In this document: in pieces, positions 1 to 7,072 of the stretch
Layout of the letters: each line of letters opens with the position of its first letter
How positions within the stretch are numbered: the stretch's first letter is position 1
Assembly: GCA_937914775.1 (NCBI GenBank)
Contig: CALDNB010000092.1
Span: forward strand, 1-18,366
DNA: 18,366 nt
Direction: 5' to 3'
Source of the DNA: an uncultured Clostridia bacterium
GTDB lineage: Bacteria > Bacillota > Clostridia > Monoglobales > Firm-18
Program-made: the position numbers and the translations under genes
Notes under the pieces: generated by a model
Database searches by the model: none
Told to the model about the DNA's origin: nothing
What the model saw: the letters and a program-made list of their open reading frames with translations, nothing else

Positions 1-192
1 GTTGGACTTGTAAATTTCACCGCTGTCGCAAGACAGTTCACCTAAAAGCATTTTAAAAAGAGTGGTCTTACCGGCGCCGTTTACGCCGACAAGACCAATT
101 TTATCTCCGTCATTTACTGCAAAAGATGATGGTGCTATTACCGTCTCTGTGCCATACATTTTAGAAATGTTTGAGCAATTAATAAGCATCAT
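1..192 (-). CDS. ABC-F family ATPase, N-terminal fragment (cut by window edge)
   Basis: Only the first 64 residues lie in the window. They form the start of an ABC ATP-binding domain, with the Walker A motif GVNGAGKTT at about residues 36-44 preceded by a typical 'VNDGDKIGLVG' strand. A soluble ATPase starting directly with the nucleotide-binding domain (MMLINCSNISKMYG) is typical of ABC-F proteins, which act on ribosomes rather than in transport. The second ATPase domain that would prove this is outside the window. The ATG at 190-192 directly follows the TAG stop of the upstream nucleoside hydrolase. The ribosome binding site AAAGGA lies inside that gene's end, so the two are probably translationally coupled. 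A second in-frame ATG at 187-189 is equally possible. An ABC transporter ATPase is the alternative reading. Confidence 0.75.
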   Translation of the reverse strand, partial: MMLINCSNISKMYGTETVIAPSSFAVNDGDKIGLVGVNGAGKTTLFKMLLGELSCDSGEIYKSN

Positions 193-1089
193 CTAATGTC
201 CTTTCGTAAAACAGAATTTTAATCTTTCTATAACCAAATCACGCTTCACATCAAAAATAACTCTAATGTTTCCGCCATCTTTAAAAGTTGTTGCACCATA
301 ATTGTCGACAGTTACAGTACCGTAAATACCATCAAAATACTCAGGATGCAAATACTGTATAACCGCAGTTGCATCGTGTATTAAAGCACCGTCGTCTTTT
401 TTTGCAACCGAGATTTTATAATTATAATACATTATTTCTGACATTACGCCCACAACTGATTGGTCGGTCTTGTCAATTTCAAAACCGCATATATCCTGTA
501 GTTCCTCTTTAGTAAGATAAACCTTGTGAGTAACGTCAAGAGGTACTATGGTAATGTCAATACCCGAAGACAAAACAATATCTGCCGCCATAGGGTCGCA
601 GCCGAAATTAAATTCCGCATTATTCGGTATGTTTGATATTTCAAAACCGCCGCCCATTGCAGTTATACTGTTTATGTTTTCCTTTACCTCGGGGTGTTCC
701 CTTAAAACATAAGCAATATTTGTAAGGGGACCTAAAGTGATAACATCTGATTTTCCAAGTTGTTTTAAAGTGTGGTATAACTGTGAGATATCACCTGCAT
801 TGTCCTTTGCTTTTGGAAGAATAACGCCACCTATTCCGTTTTCGCCGTGAACTTCCTCTGCCGTAAAACCGCTGCCTGACAAGGGTTTGTCGGCACCCTT
901 TATTATATTTGCATCAAGGGACAGAAAGCCGTTTAAGTTAACTACATTATTATGGGTGTAACTTCCGTTTACGTTTCCGCAAACGCTTACAATTGTATCC
1001 ACATTTACGTTTAAGGCTTTCGCAACAAACAATGCAACGGCATCGTCTGTTCCGGGGTCAGTATCAATAATTACAGGTAATTTTCTCAT
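193..1089 (-). CDS. Inosine-uridine preferring nucleoside hydrolase family protein
   Basis: 298 residues, the usual length for this family, whose members hydrolyse the N-glycosidic bond of ribonucleosides to free base and ribose in purine/pyrimidine salvage. The N-terminal calcium-binding signature DTDPGTDDA is at residues 9-17. Further family landmarks are GPLTN (120-124), the triple glycine at 146-148, NAEFNFGCDP (157-166) and the catalytic/metal His-Asp pair in LIHDAT (238-239). No signal peptide is seen, so it should be cytosolic. The start codon overlaps the gltX stop by four bases (ATGA at 1086-1089), and the stop codon abuts the start of the ABC-F gene, so this is the middle gene of a tight operon. 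Base specificity (rihA/B/C-like) cannot be decided from sequence alone. Confidence 0.93.
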   Translation of the reverse strand: MRKLPVIIDTDPGTDDAVALFVAKALNVNVDTIVSVCGNVNGSYTHNNVVNLNGFLSLDANIIKGADKPLSGSGFTAEEVHGENGIGGVILPKAKDNAGDISQLYHTLKQLGKSDVITLGPLTNIAYVLREHPEVKENINSITAMGGGFEISNIPNNAEFNFGCDPMAADIVLSSGIDITIVPLDVTHKVYLTKEELQDICGFEIDKTDQSVVGVMSEIMYYNYKISVAKKDDGALIHDATAVIQYLHPEYFDGIYGTVTVDNYGATTFKDGGNIRVIFDVKRDLVIERLKFCFTKGH

Positions 1090-2531
1090 AATTTTGATAT
1101 TGCCTCGTCAATTCTTTTTAAAGTTTCTTCTTTACCAAGAATTTCTGCAAGTTCTATACCGCCGCCGGGAGTAAACGCCTTACCTGACACGGCAACACGA
1201 AGAGGATATAACATCTGTCCGTTTTTAATTCCCAACTGTTCAACAAGTGCCATTACGCTGTCGTGAATTCCGTCAACTGTCCAGTCCTCTTGATTTGATA
1301 AAAGTTCTTTTAAAGCAATTAATGATGTTTTTGAATTTTCTTCGTTGGTTTTCATTTTTTTGTGAACATAAAGTTCGTTACTGTACTGGGGAACTTTGTC
1401 AAAAAAGTCGATTTGTTCAGGAATATCTGACAACTTTTCAGTTCTCTTTTGTAACAATGCACTTATTTTCATTTTATCCAACGCAGGATTTTTAACCGCC
1501 TGCTCAATAAAGGGCAATGCTTTTTCATAGAACTGTTCAGGTGTTAATTCTCTTAAATATTCACCGTTTAACCAGGCAAGTTTTGCTTCGTCAAATATAG
1601 CAGGTGACTTACTGATGCCTGTTACTGAAAAGGCCTCTACCAACTGCTCCAATGTAAATTTCTCCTGTTCGCCTTGCGGGCTCCAGCCAAGAAGTGCGAT
1701 GTAGTTTAGTACCGCTTCTTTTAAATAGCCCTTTTTAATAAAGTCCTCGTAAGATGCGTCACCGTCACGTTTTGAAAGTTTGTGTGTGTGGTCTCTCATA
1801 ACGGGAGAACAGTGAATGTATTGTGGAATTTCCCAGCCAAATGCCTCGTAAAGCAAGTTGTATTTAGGTGTTGATGACAAATACTCGTTACCTCTTATAA
1901 CGTGAGTGATTGCCATTAAATGGTCGTCAACTACATTTGCGAAGTTGTAAGTAGGCATACCGTCAGATTTTAATAAAACCTGGTCATCAAGTGTGATATT
2001 TTCAACAGTAATTGTGCCGAAAACTGCATCTTCAAAAGAAGTTGTGCCTGATTGCGGCATATTTTGTCTTATTACGTAAGGCTCTCCTGCATCGATTTTC
2101 GCCTGAATTTCTTCTTTTGACAAATTAAGACAGTGTCTGTCATATTTTGGCGGAATTTTTTGTACTTCGCAGTCGTGTCTTACCTTTTCAAGGCGTTCCT
2201 TGTCACAGAAGCAATAATATGCCTTGCCCTGTTCTACAAGTTTTTCCGCATATTCTTTATAAAGGCCTTTACGGTCGCTCTGAACATACGGACCGTAATT
2301 TCCGCCGATGTCAGGACCTTCATCCCACAAAAGTCCTGTTTCGCGAAGAGTGTTATAAATTACGTCTGTTGCGCCTTCAACGTACCTCTCCTGGTCTGTA
2401 TCTTCAATTCTTAATATAAAATCCCCGCCCATAGATTTTGTAAGCAAATAAGCGTATAGTGCTGTTCTTAAATTGCCTATGTGCATATAACCTGTAGGAC
2501 TGGGTGCAAATCTTGTTCTGACTTTTGTCAT
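1086..2531 (-). CDS. gltX: Glutamyl-tRNA synthetase
   Basis: Class I aminoacyl-tRNA synthetase that charges tRNA-Glu with glutamate, 481 residues from the chosen start. Visible motifs are the HIGH-type signature in PSPTGYMHIGN (residues 11-20) and the KMSKS-type loop HKLSKRDGD. A zinc-site pattern is formed by Cys107-x-Cys109 with Tyr130-x3-Cys134. An in-frame ATG nine codons further upstream exists. I chose the ATG at 2529-2531 because AAAGGAGAG sits about seven bases before it and because family members begin at this point (MTKVRTRFAPSPTG). The stop overlaps the nucleoside hydrolase start (ATGA). Whether it also mischarges tRNA-Gln (non-discriminating type with GatCAB) cannot be judged here. 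The leader is only about 30 nt, so it carries no T-box. Confidence 0.97.
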   Translation of the reverse strand: MTKVRTRFAPSPTGYMHIGNLRTALYAYLLTKSMGGDFILRIEDTDQERYVEGATDVIYNTLRETGLLWDEGPDIGGNYGPYVQSDRKGLYKEYAEKLVEQGKAYYCFCDKERLEKVRHDCEVQKIPPKYDRHCLNLSKEEIQAKIDAGEPYVIRQNMPQSGTTSFEDAVFGTITVENITLDDQVLLKSDGMPTYNFANVVDDHLMAITHVIRGNEYLSSTPKYNLLYEAFGWEIPQYIHCSPVMRDHTHKLSKRDGDASYEDFIKKGYLKEAVLNYIALLGWSPQGEQEKFTLEQLVEAFSVTGISKSPAIFDEAKLAWLNGEYLRELTPEQFYEKALPFIEQAVKNPALDKMKISALLQKRTEKLSDIPEQIDFFDKVPQYSNELYVHKKMKTNEENSKTSLIALKELLSNQEDWTVDGIHDSVMALVEQLGIKNGQMLYPLRVAVSGKAFTPGGGIELAEILGKEETLKRIDEAISKL

Positions 2532-2566
2532 TTTACTTCTCTCCTTTAAAAAATACATACATATAT

Positions 2567-2595
2567 ATAATATATTTTAATTTTAATCTTGTCAA
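2567..2595 (-). promoter_or_regulatory. Sigma-A-type promoter for the gltX operon
   Basis: On the minus strand there is a consensus -35 box TTGACA at 2595-2590, a 17-base spacer and a -10 box TATTAT at 2572-2567. This predicts a start near 2560 and a short leader of about 30 bases before gltX. The -35 box overlaps that of the divergent plus-strand promoter almost completely. Confidence 0.7.
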
Positions 2596-2617
2596 GTATT
2601 GGTTAATGTGATAAAAT
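2589..2617 (+). promoter_or_regulatory. Sigma-A-type promoter for the aminotransferase-trpS-tagO-mnaA operon
   Basis: The -35 box is TTGTCA at 2589-2594, followed by a 17-base spacer and a -10 box TAAAAT at 2612-2617. An upstream TG at 2609-2610 gives an extended -10. The predicted start is near 2624, about 30 bases before the first gene, which has AAGGAG at 2641-2646. Confidence 0.75.
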
Positions 2618-2653
2618 AATATATGTGTATTTTTATCGTAAAGGAGTATAAAT

Positions 2654-3838
2654 ATGAGTATAGAATTTTCAAATAGAGTAAAAGATTTGCAGGGCTCTGC
2701 AATAAGAGCGTCATTTAAAGCCCTTGCAAAACCGGGTATGATTTCATTTGCAGGGGGTATGCCCTCTCCTGAACTTTATCCCAACAAAGAAATTGCTGAG
2801 ATTGCAAAAGAAATCTTTTTAAATCAGGGCACAATTGCATTACAGTACGGTATTACAGAAGGTTATGCTCCTCTTATTGCCCAGACAAAACAGCGTCTTG
2901 CATCACAAAATGTAGGCAACGAAAATGACAACGTAATTATGGTTTCAGGTGGACAGCAAGGTATAGAACTTGTTTCAAAAGCCCTTTTAAACGAAGGTGA
3001 CGGAGTTGCCTGTGAAATCCCGTCTTTTGTTGGTGCACTTAACTGCTTCCGTTCATACAATGCTAAACTTTACGGCGTACCAATGGACGAAGACGGTATG
3101 AACATTGAAAAACTTGACGAAACACTACAACAGCATAAAAACATCAAGTTTATTTACACTATTCCTACTTTCCAGAATCCGTCAGGCAGAACAATGTCCC
3201 TTGCAAAAAGAAAGCAAATTTTAGAAGTTGCAAAAAAACACGGCGTGTTTATTTTAGAAGACAACCCTTATGGCGAATTAAGATTTGCAGGTGAGCCCGT
3301 TCCGGCAATAAAAACCATGGACAAAGACAACATCGTAATTTACGCCGGTTCATATTCAAAAGTCATGGCACCGGGACTTCGTGTTGGCTTCCTTTGTGCC
3401 GATGCTGAATTAATTGAAAAATGTGTTGTGTGCAAACAGGTAAGCGACGTTCATACAAACGTTATTTCACAGATGATTATAAGCGAGTTTATAAACAAGT
3501 ACGACATAGATGCTCACATTAAAAAGAGTTGCGAACATATAGGCAAAAAATGCGACCTTATGAAAAAGTGCATCAAAGAATATTTCCCGGGCAATGTTAC
3601 TTCAACTACTCCCCAGGGCGGTCTTTTCCTGTGGTGTGATACAAACGACGGCAGTAACAGTGCAGACTTGAATGCAAAAGCAATAGAAAACAACGTTGCC
3701 ATCGTTCCCGGCTCATGTGCAATGACAGACCCGAATGCCATAACATCTGCATTCAGACTTAACTACTCCATGGCATCAGACGAGCAGATAGTACAGGGTA
3801 TAGAAATTTTAGGAAAGGTTTTAAAGAACAATGGATGA
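2654..3838 (+). CDS. PLP-dependent aminotransferase, class I/II (2-aminoadipate / KAT-II-like)
   Basis: 394-residue fold-type I aminotransferase. Features seen are the N-terminal SFAGGMPSPELYP segment (31-43), NPSG (175-178), the cofactor-contacting EDNPYGELRF (202-211), the Schiff-base lysine Lys236 in GSYSKVMAPGLRVGF, and the carboxylate-binding arginine in FRLNYS near the C-terminus. This pattern matches the subgroup containing LysN/2-aminoadipate and kynurenine aminotransferases and the MocR catalytic domain, but no DNA-binding domain is present. The amino-donor substrate is not predictable; an aromatic or branched substrate would fit co-transcription with trpS but is a guess. The ATG has AGGAG seven bases upstream. 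The last eight bases overlap trpS. Confidence 0.88.
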   Translation: MSIEFSNRVKDLQGSAIRASFKALAKPGMISFAGGMPSPELYPNKEIAEIAKEIFLNQGTIALQYGITEGYAPLIAQTKQRLASQNVGNENDNVIMVSGGQQGIELVSKALLNEGDGVACEIPSFVGALNCFRSYNAKLYGVPMDEDGMNIEKLDETLQQHKNIKFIYTIPTFQNPSGRTMSLAKRKQILEVAKKHGVFILEDNPYGELRFAGEPVPAIKTMDKDNIVIYAGSYSKVMAPGLRVGFLCADAELIEKCVVCKQVSDVHTNVISQMIISEFINKYDIDAHIKKSCEHIGKKCDLMKKCIKEYFPGNVTSTTPQGGLFLWCDTNDGSNSADLNAKAIENNVAIVPGSCAMTDPNAITSAFRLNYSMASDEQIVQGIEILGKVLKNNG

Positions 3839-4826
3839 GAAAAAAAGAATTTTAAGCGGTATCCAGTCAAGCGGACTTCTTACTTTAGGCAATTACATAG
3901 GAGCACTTCGTAACTGGGGCACTTTGCAGGACGACTACGACTGCTTTTACTGTGTTGCAGATTTGCACTCAATAACAGTAAGACAGGACCCTGCACAGTT
4001 CCGCAAAAGAGCAATGGAGATTTTCACAATTTACCTTGCAAGCGGAATAGACCCCGAAAAGAGCACTTTGTTTTTCCAGAGCCACGTTTCTGCCCATGCA
4101 GAACTTAACTGGATTTTAAACTGCTATACGTATATGGGCGAACTGCAAAGAATGACACAATTCAAGGATAAATCTGCCAAACACGCAGATAATATAAACA
4201 GCGGTCTTTTCACATACCCTGTTCTTATGGCGGCAGATATTCTTCTTTATCAGGCAGACCTTGTCCCCGTTGGCCACGACCAGTTGCAGCATCTTGAAAT
4301 CACAAGAGATATTGCTAACAGATTTAATAATATTTACGGTGACGTGTTTACTATGCCTGAGCCGTACATCGGCAAAGTGGGTGCAAGAATAATGAGTCTT
4401 GCAGAGCCTACATCAAAAATGAGTAAATCTGACCCCAACCCCAACGGCTATATTGCAATTTTGGACGACAGAGATACAATTATCCGTAAATTCAAAAAAG
4501 CAGTAACTGACAGCGACGGAGAAATTGCATACAAAGAGGGCAAAGACGGTATTAACAATCTGCTTTCTATTTACAGTGCAATTACAAATAAAACAATAGA
4601 CGAAGCCGTACTGGAATTCCAGGGCAAAGGCTACGGAGAATTCAAACTTGCAGTAGCAGAAACTGTTGCAGACACACTTGCTCCTTTGCAGGACAGATTC
4701 AATAAACTGTCACAGGATAAGGCGTACTTAAAAAGCGTGTATGAAAAAGGCGCGGAAAAAGCCGCATATACTGCATATAAAACTTTACGAAAAGTTTATA
4801 AGAAAGTCGGTTTCACCGAAAGATAA
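3831..4826 (+). CDS. trpS: Tryptophanyl-tRNA synthetase
   Basis: 331 residues, the normal length for the compact bacterial class Ic enzyme that charges tRNA-Trp. Recognisable elements are the start RILSGIQSSG, the HIGH-equivalent TLGN at 18-21, the tryptophan pocket segment AADILLY (134-140, with Asp136), VPVGHDQ (145-151) and a perfect KMSKS at 196-200. The start overlaps the aminotransferase gene by eight bases, with a purine-rich AGGAAAGG about 12 bases upstream, so translational coupling is likely. No T-box leader is present because the gene is internal to an operon. Confidence 0.97.
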   Translation: MDEKKRILSGIQSSGLLTLGNYIGALRNWGTLQDDYDCFYCVADLHSITVRQDPAQFRKRAMEIFTIYLASGIDPEKSTLFFQSHVSAHAELNWILNCYTYMGELQRMTQFKDKSAKHADNINSGLFTYPVLMAADILLYQADLVPVGHDQLQHLEITRDIANRFNNIYGDVFTMPEPYIGKVGARIMSLAEPTSKMSKSDPNPNGYIAILDDRDTIIRKFKKAVTDSDGEIAYKEGKDGINNLLSIYSAITNKTIDEAVLEFQGKGYGEFKLAVAETVADTLAPLQDRFNKLSQDKAYLKSVYEKGAEKAAYTAYKTLRKVYKKVGFTER

Positions 4827-4840
4827 ATGGGGGAAAACCA

Positions 4841-5905
4841 ATGATTTTAGATATTGTATTACGTTTGATGTTTGCTGTTGCAGTGTCTTTCGCAGTGTCT
4901 TACGCTGCAACACCAATAGTAAAGACATTAGCATTTAAAATCGGCGCAGTTGACGTTCCGAAAGACGAACGAAGAATGCACAAAAAAGCCATACCCACAA
5001 TAGGGGGCGTTGCCATATTTTACGGTGCACTTATTTCTATCCTTTGTTTCTGCGACATAAACAGTCAACTTACAGGGGTGCTTTTAGGTGCAGTAATAAT
5101 TGTGTCCCTTGGTGTTTTAGATGACATTTTAGACTTACCCGCAATTTTAAAGTTTTTAATACAAATAGGTGCGGCACTTCTGGTAGTAATGCACGGTGTA
5201 AAAATAGACCACTTTACCAACCCCTTTTTCTGGCAGGACTCACAGTATATTTCCCTTGGTATGTGGTCAATTCCAATTACTGTTTTCTGGATTGTAGGGG
5301 TTACAAATGCTTTTAATCTGATTGACGGCCTTGACGGACTTTCGGTAAGTATTTCTTCCATTTCTGCAATTTCGTTGTTTACAGTAGCATTGTTAACAGG
5401 CGAAACTAACCTTGCTATTTTGTCTGCAGCAATTGCAGGTGCTTGTTTTGGTTTTCTGCCATTCAACAAACACCCCGCATCTATTTTTATGGGTGATGCA
5501 GGTGCAACATTTTTAGGCTTTGTTTTCGGAAGCATAAGCGTAATGGGACTGTTTAAAGGATACGCTGCAATTTCCGTAAGTGTACCTTTCTTAATCCTTG
5601 CTTTACCTATTTTTGATACAAGTTTTGCAATAATAAGACGAGTTTTAAAAGGACAGTCACCTATGCACCCCGACAGAGGACATTTGCATCACAGACTGAT
5701 TGACATGGGCTTTAATCAAAGCCAGTCCGTTTCAATTTTATGTATCGCAAGTGCACTTTTATCCTTAAGTGCAGTTGTAATAATTCTTAGCGGATGGGAA
5801 AGAGCAGTTATATTTATTTTCGCAATATTTGTGCTTCTTCTTTGTGGAATTAAGATGCTTTCCATACACAACAGAGAAAGGAACGAGGACAATGAACAAA
5901 ATTAA
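4841..5905 (+). CDS. tagO: Undecaprenyl-phosphate GlcNAc-1-phosphate transferase (TagO/WecA type)
   Basis: Polytopic membrane enzyme of the MraY/WecA family (354 residues, about ten hydrophobic helices). It transfers a sugar-1-phosphate, typically GlcNAc-1-P from UDP-GlcNAc, to undecaprenyl phosphate at the cytoplasmic face, the first step of teichoic acid or other surface glycan synthesis. Family motifs are DVPKDERRMHKKAIPTIGG (38-56), the Asp-Asp pair at 94-95, NAFNLIDGLDG (156-166), GDAG (218-221) and the HLHH box at 281-284, which separates TagO/WecA from MraY. The next gene, a UDP-GlcNAc 2-epimerase, overlaps by 14 bases and would supply UDP-ManNAc for the next glycosylation step. The exact sugar is inferred from family and context. 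wecA would be an equally valid symbol. Confidence 0.9.
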   Translation: MILDIVLRLMFAVAVSFAVSYAATPIVKTLAFKIGAVDVPKDERRMHKKAIPTIGGVAIFYGALISILCFCDINSQLTGVLLGAVIIVSLGVLDDILDLPAILKFLIQIGAALLVVMHGVKIDHFTNPFFWQDSQYISLGMWSIPITVFWIVGVTNAFNLIDGLDGLSVSISSISAISLFTVALLTGETNLAILSAAIAGACFGFLPFNKHPASIFMGDAGATFLGFVFGSISVMGLFKGYAAISVSVPFLILALPIFDTSFAIIRRVLKGQSPMHPDRGHLHHRLIDMGFNQSQSVSILCIASALLSLSAVVIILSGWERAVIFIFAIFVLLLCGIKMLSIHNRERNEDNEQN

Positions 5906-7031
5906 AGTAATGTCAGTATTCGGCACAAGACCTGAGGCAATAAAAATGGCTCCCCTTGTTCTGGAACTTGAAAAATATGAACAAATCCAGTCTGTCGTTT
6001 GTGTAACTGCACAACACAGACAAATGCTTGACCAGGTCCTTGATATTTTTAAAATCAAACCTGACTACGATCTGGATATTATGAAACAGCGTCAGACATT
6101 AACCACCATTACTACAAGCGCATTAGAAGGTCTTGACGATGTAATTAAAGAAGCAAAACCCGATATAATTTTAGTTCACGGAGATACTACCACCTCTTTC
6201 GTAGGTGCTCTGGCAGGATTTTACAACCAGGTCCCTGTAGGACATGTTGAAGCAGGGTTAAGAACTTTTGACAAATACTCTCCGTTCCCCGAGGAAATGA
6301 ACAGAAACTTAACAGGAAGAATTGCAGAACTGCACTTTTCACCTACCAAGTCAAACAGACAAAATCTGCTTAACGAAAATATAAAAGACGAAGACATTTT
6401 CATTACAGGTAACACCGTAATTGACGCTATGGCAACAACTGTAAGTGAAAATCACCAGTTTTGTGACAGTTTAAAACAGGTAGATTTCAAAAATTCAAGA
6501 GTTATACTTGTAACTGCTCACAGACGAGAAAATTTAGGTCAGCCGTTACATAATATCTGTAACGCCATAAGAAGAATAGTGGATACATTCGAAGACGTGT
6601 CAGTTGTATATCCCGTTCACTTAAACCCAGCAGTTCGTGAAGTTGCAAATAAAATTTTAGGGGGACACGAAAGAATCAAACTTATTGACCCCGTTGACGT
6701 TAACGACCTGCACAACGCTATGGACAGAAGTTATATGATTATGACAGACTCTGGCGGTTTGCAGGAAGAGGCGCCGTCTCTTGGCAAACCCGTACTTGTT
6801 TTAAGAAACGAAACAGAACGTCCTGAAGCAATCGAAGCAGGTACAGTAAAACTTGCAGGAATCGACGAAGACACAATTTATAATATGGCTTGTACTTTGC
6901 TTACAGACAAAGACGAATACAATAAGATGGCTAATGCTGTCAACCCTTACGGTGACGGTAAAGCATCAAAAAGAATTGTTGAAGCGATTTTGTACCGCTT
7001 CGGAAGAGGCGAAAGACCAAAAGATTTATAA
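5892..7031 (+). CDS. wecB: UDP-N-acetylglucosamine 2-epimerase (non-hydrolysing)
   Basis: Interconverts UDP-GlcNAc and UDP-ManNAc for wall teichoic acid linkage units, capsule or enterobacterial-common-antigen-like glycans; also called mnaA. From the chosen start it has 379 residues, normal for the family. Signatures are GTRPEAIKMAPL near the N-terminus, HGDTTT, VGHVEAGLRT, FPEEMNR, TAHRREN and DSGGLQEEAPSLGKPVL followed by the UDP-binding RNETERPEA. The reading frame stays open 21 codons further upstream, but that part is unlike the family. The ATG at 5892 is preceded by an AGGAACGAGG purine tract and gives the conserved MNKIKVMSVFGTRPE start. It overlaps tagO by 14 bases and ends the operon before a strong terminator. 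Confidence 0.95.
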   Translation: MNKIKVMSVFGTRPEAIKMAPLVLELEKYEQIQSVVCVTAQHRQMLDQVLDIFKIKPDYDLDIMKQRQTLTTITTSALEGLDDVIKEAKPDIILVHGDTTTSFVGALAGFYNQVPVGHVEAGLRTFDKYSPFPEEMNRNLTGRIAELHFSPTKSNRQNLLNENIKDEDIFITGNTVIDAMATTVSENHQFCDSLKQVDFKNSRVILVTAHRRENLGQPLHNICNAIRRIVDTFEDVSVVYPVHLNPAVREVANKILGGHERIKLIDPVDVNDLHNAMDRSYMIMTDSGGLQEEAPSLGKPVLVLRNETERPEAIEAGTVKLAGIDEDTIYNMACTLLTDKDEYNKMANAVNPYGDGKASKRIVEAILYRFGRGERPKDL

Positions 7032-7034
7032 TAG

Positions 7035-7069
7035 AAGGGATGTAAAAAAACAAGTTTTTTACATCCCTT
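7035..7069. terminator. Bidirectional intrinsic terminator between wecB and carB
   Basis: A perfect 15-bp inverted repeat (7035-7049 with 7055-7069) with a five-base loop. An A-run ends the left arm and a T-run begins the right arm, so the hairpin has U-rich flanks in both directions. It sits in the 41-base gap between the convergent stop codons of wecB and carB and should terminate both. Confidence 0.88.
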
Positions 7070-7072
7070 TAT

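Noticed and set aside
2532..2558. Nine-codon N-terminal extension of gltX from an upstream ATG
   Set aside because: It would translate through the AAAGGAGAG ribosome binding site, and the extension is not like GluRS. The ATG at 2531 fits SD and family start.
2532..2653. T-box leader for gltX or trpS
   Set aside because: The leaders are only about 30 bases long and lack the T-box sequence and specifier stem.
5829..5891. 21-codon N-terminal extension of wecB
   Set aside because: It lies inside the tagO coding sequence and has no family similarity. The ATG at 5892 gives the conserved epimerase start.
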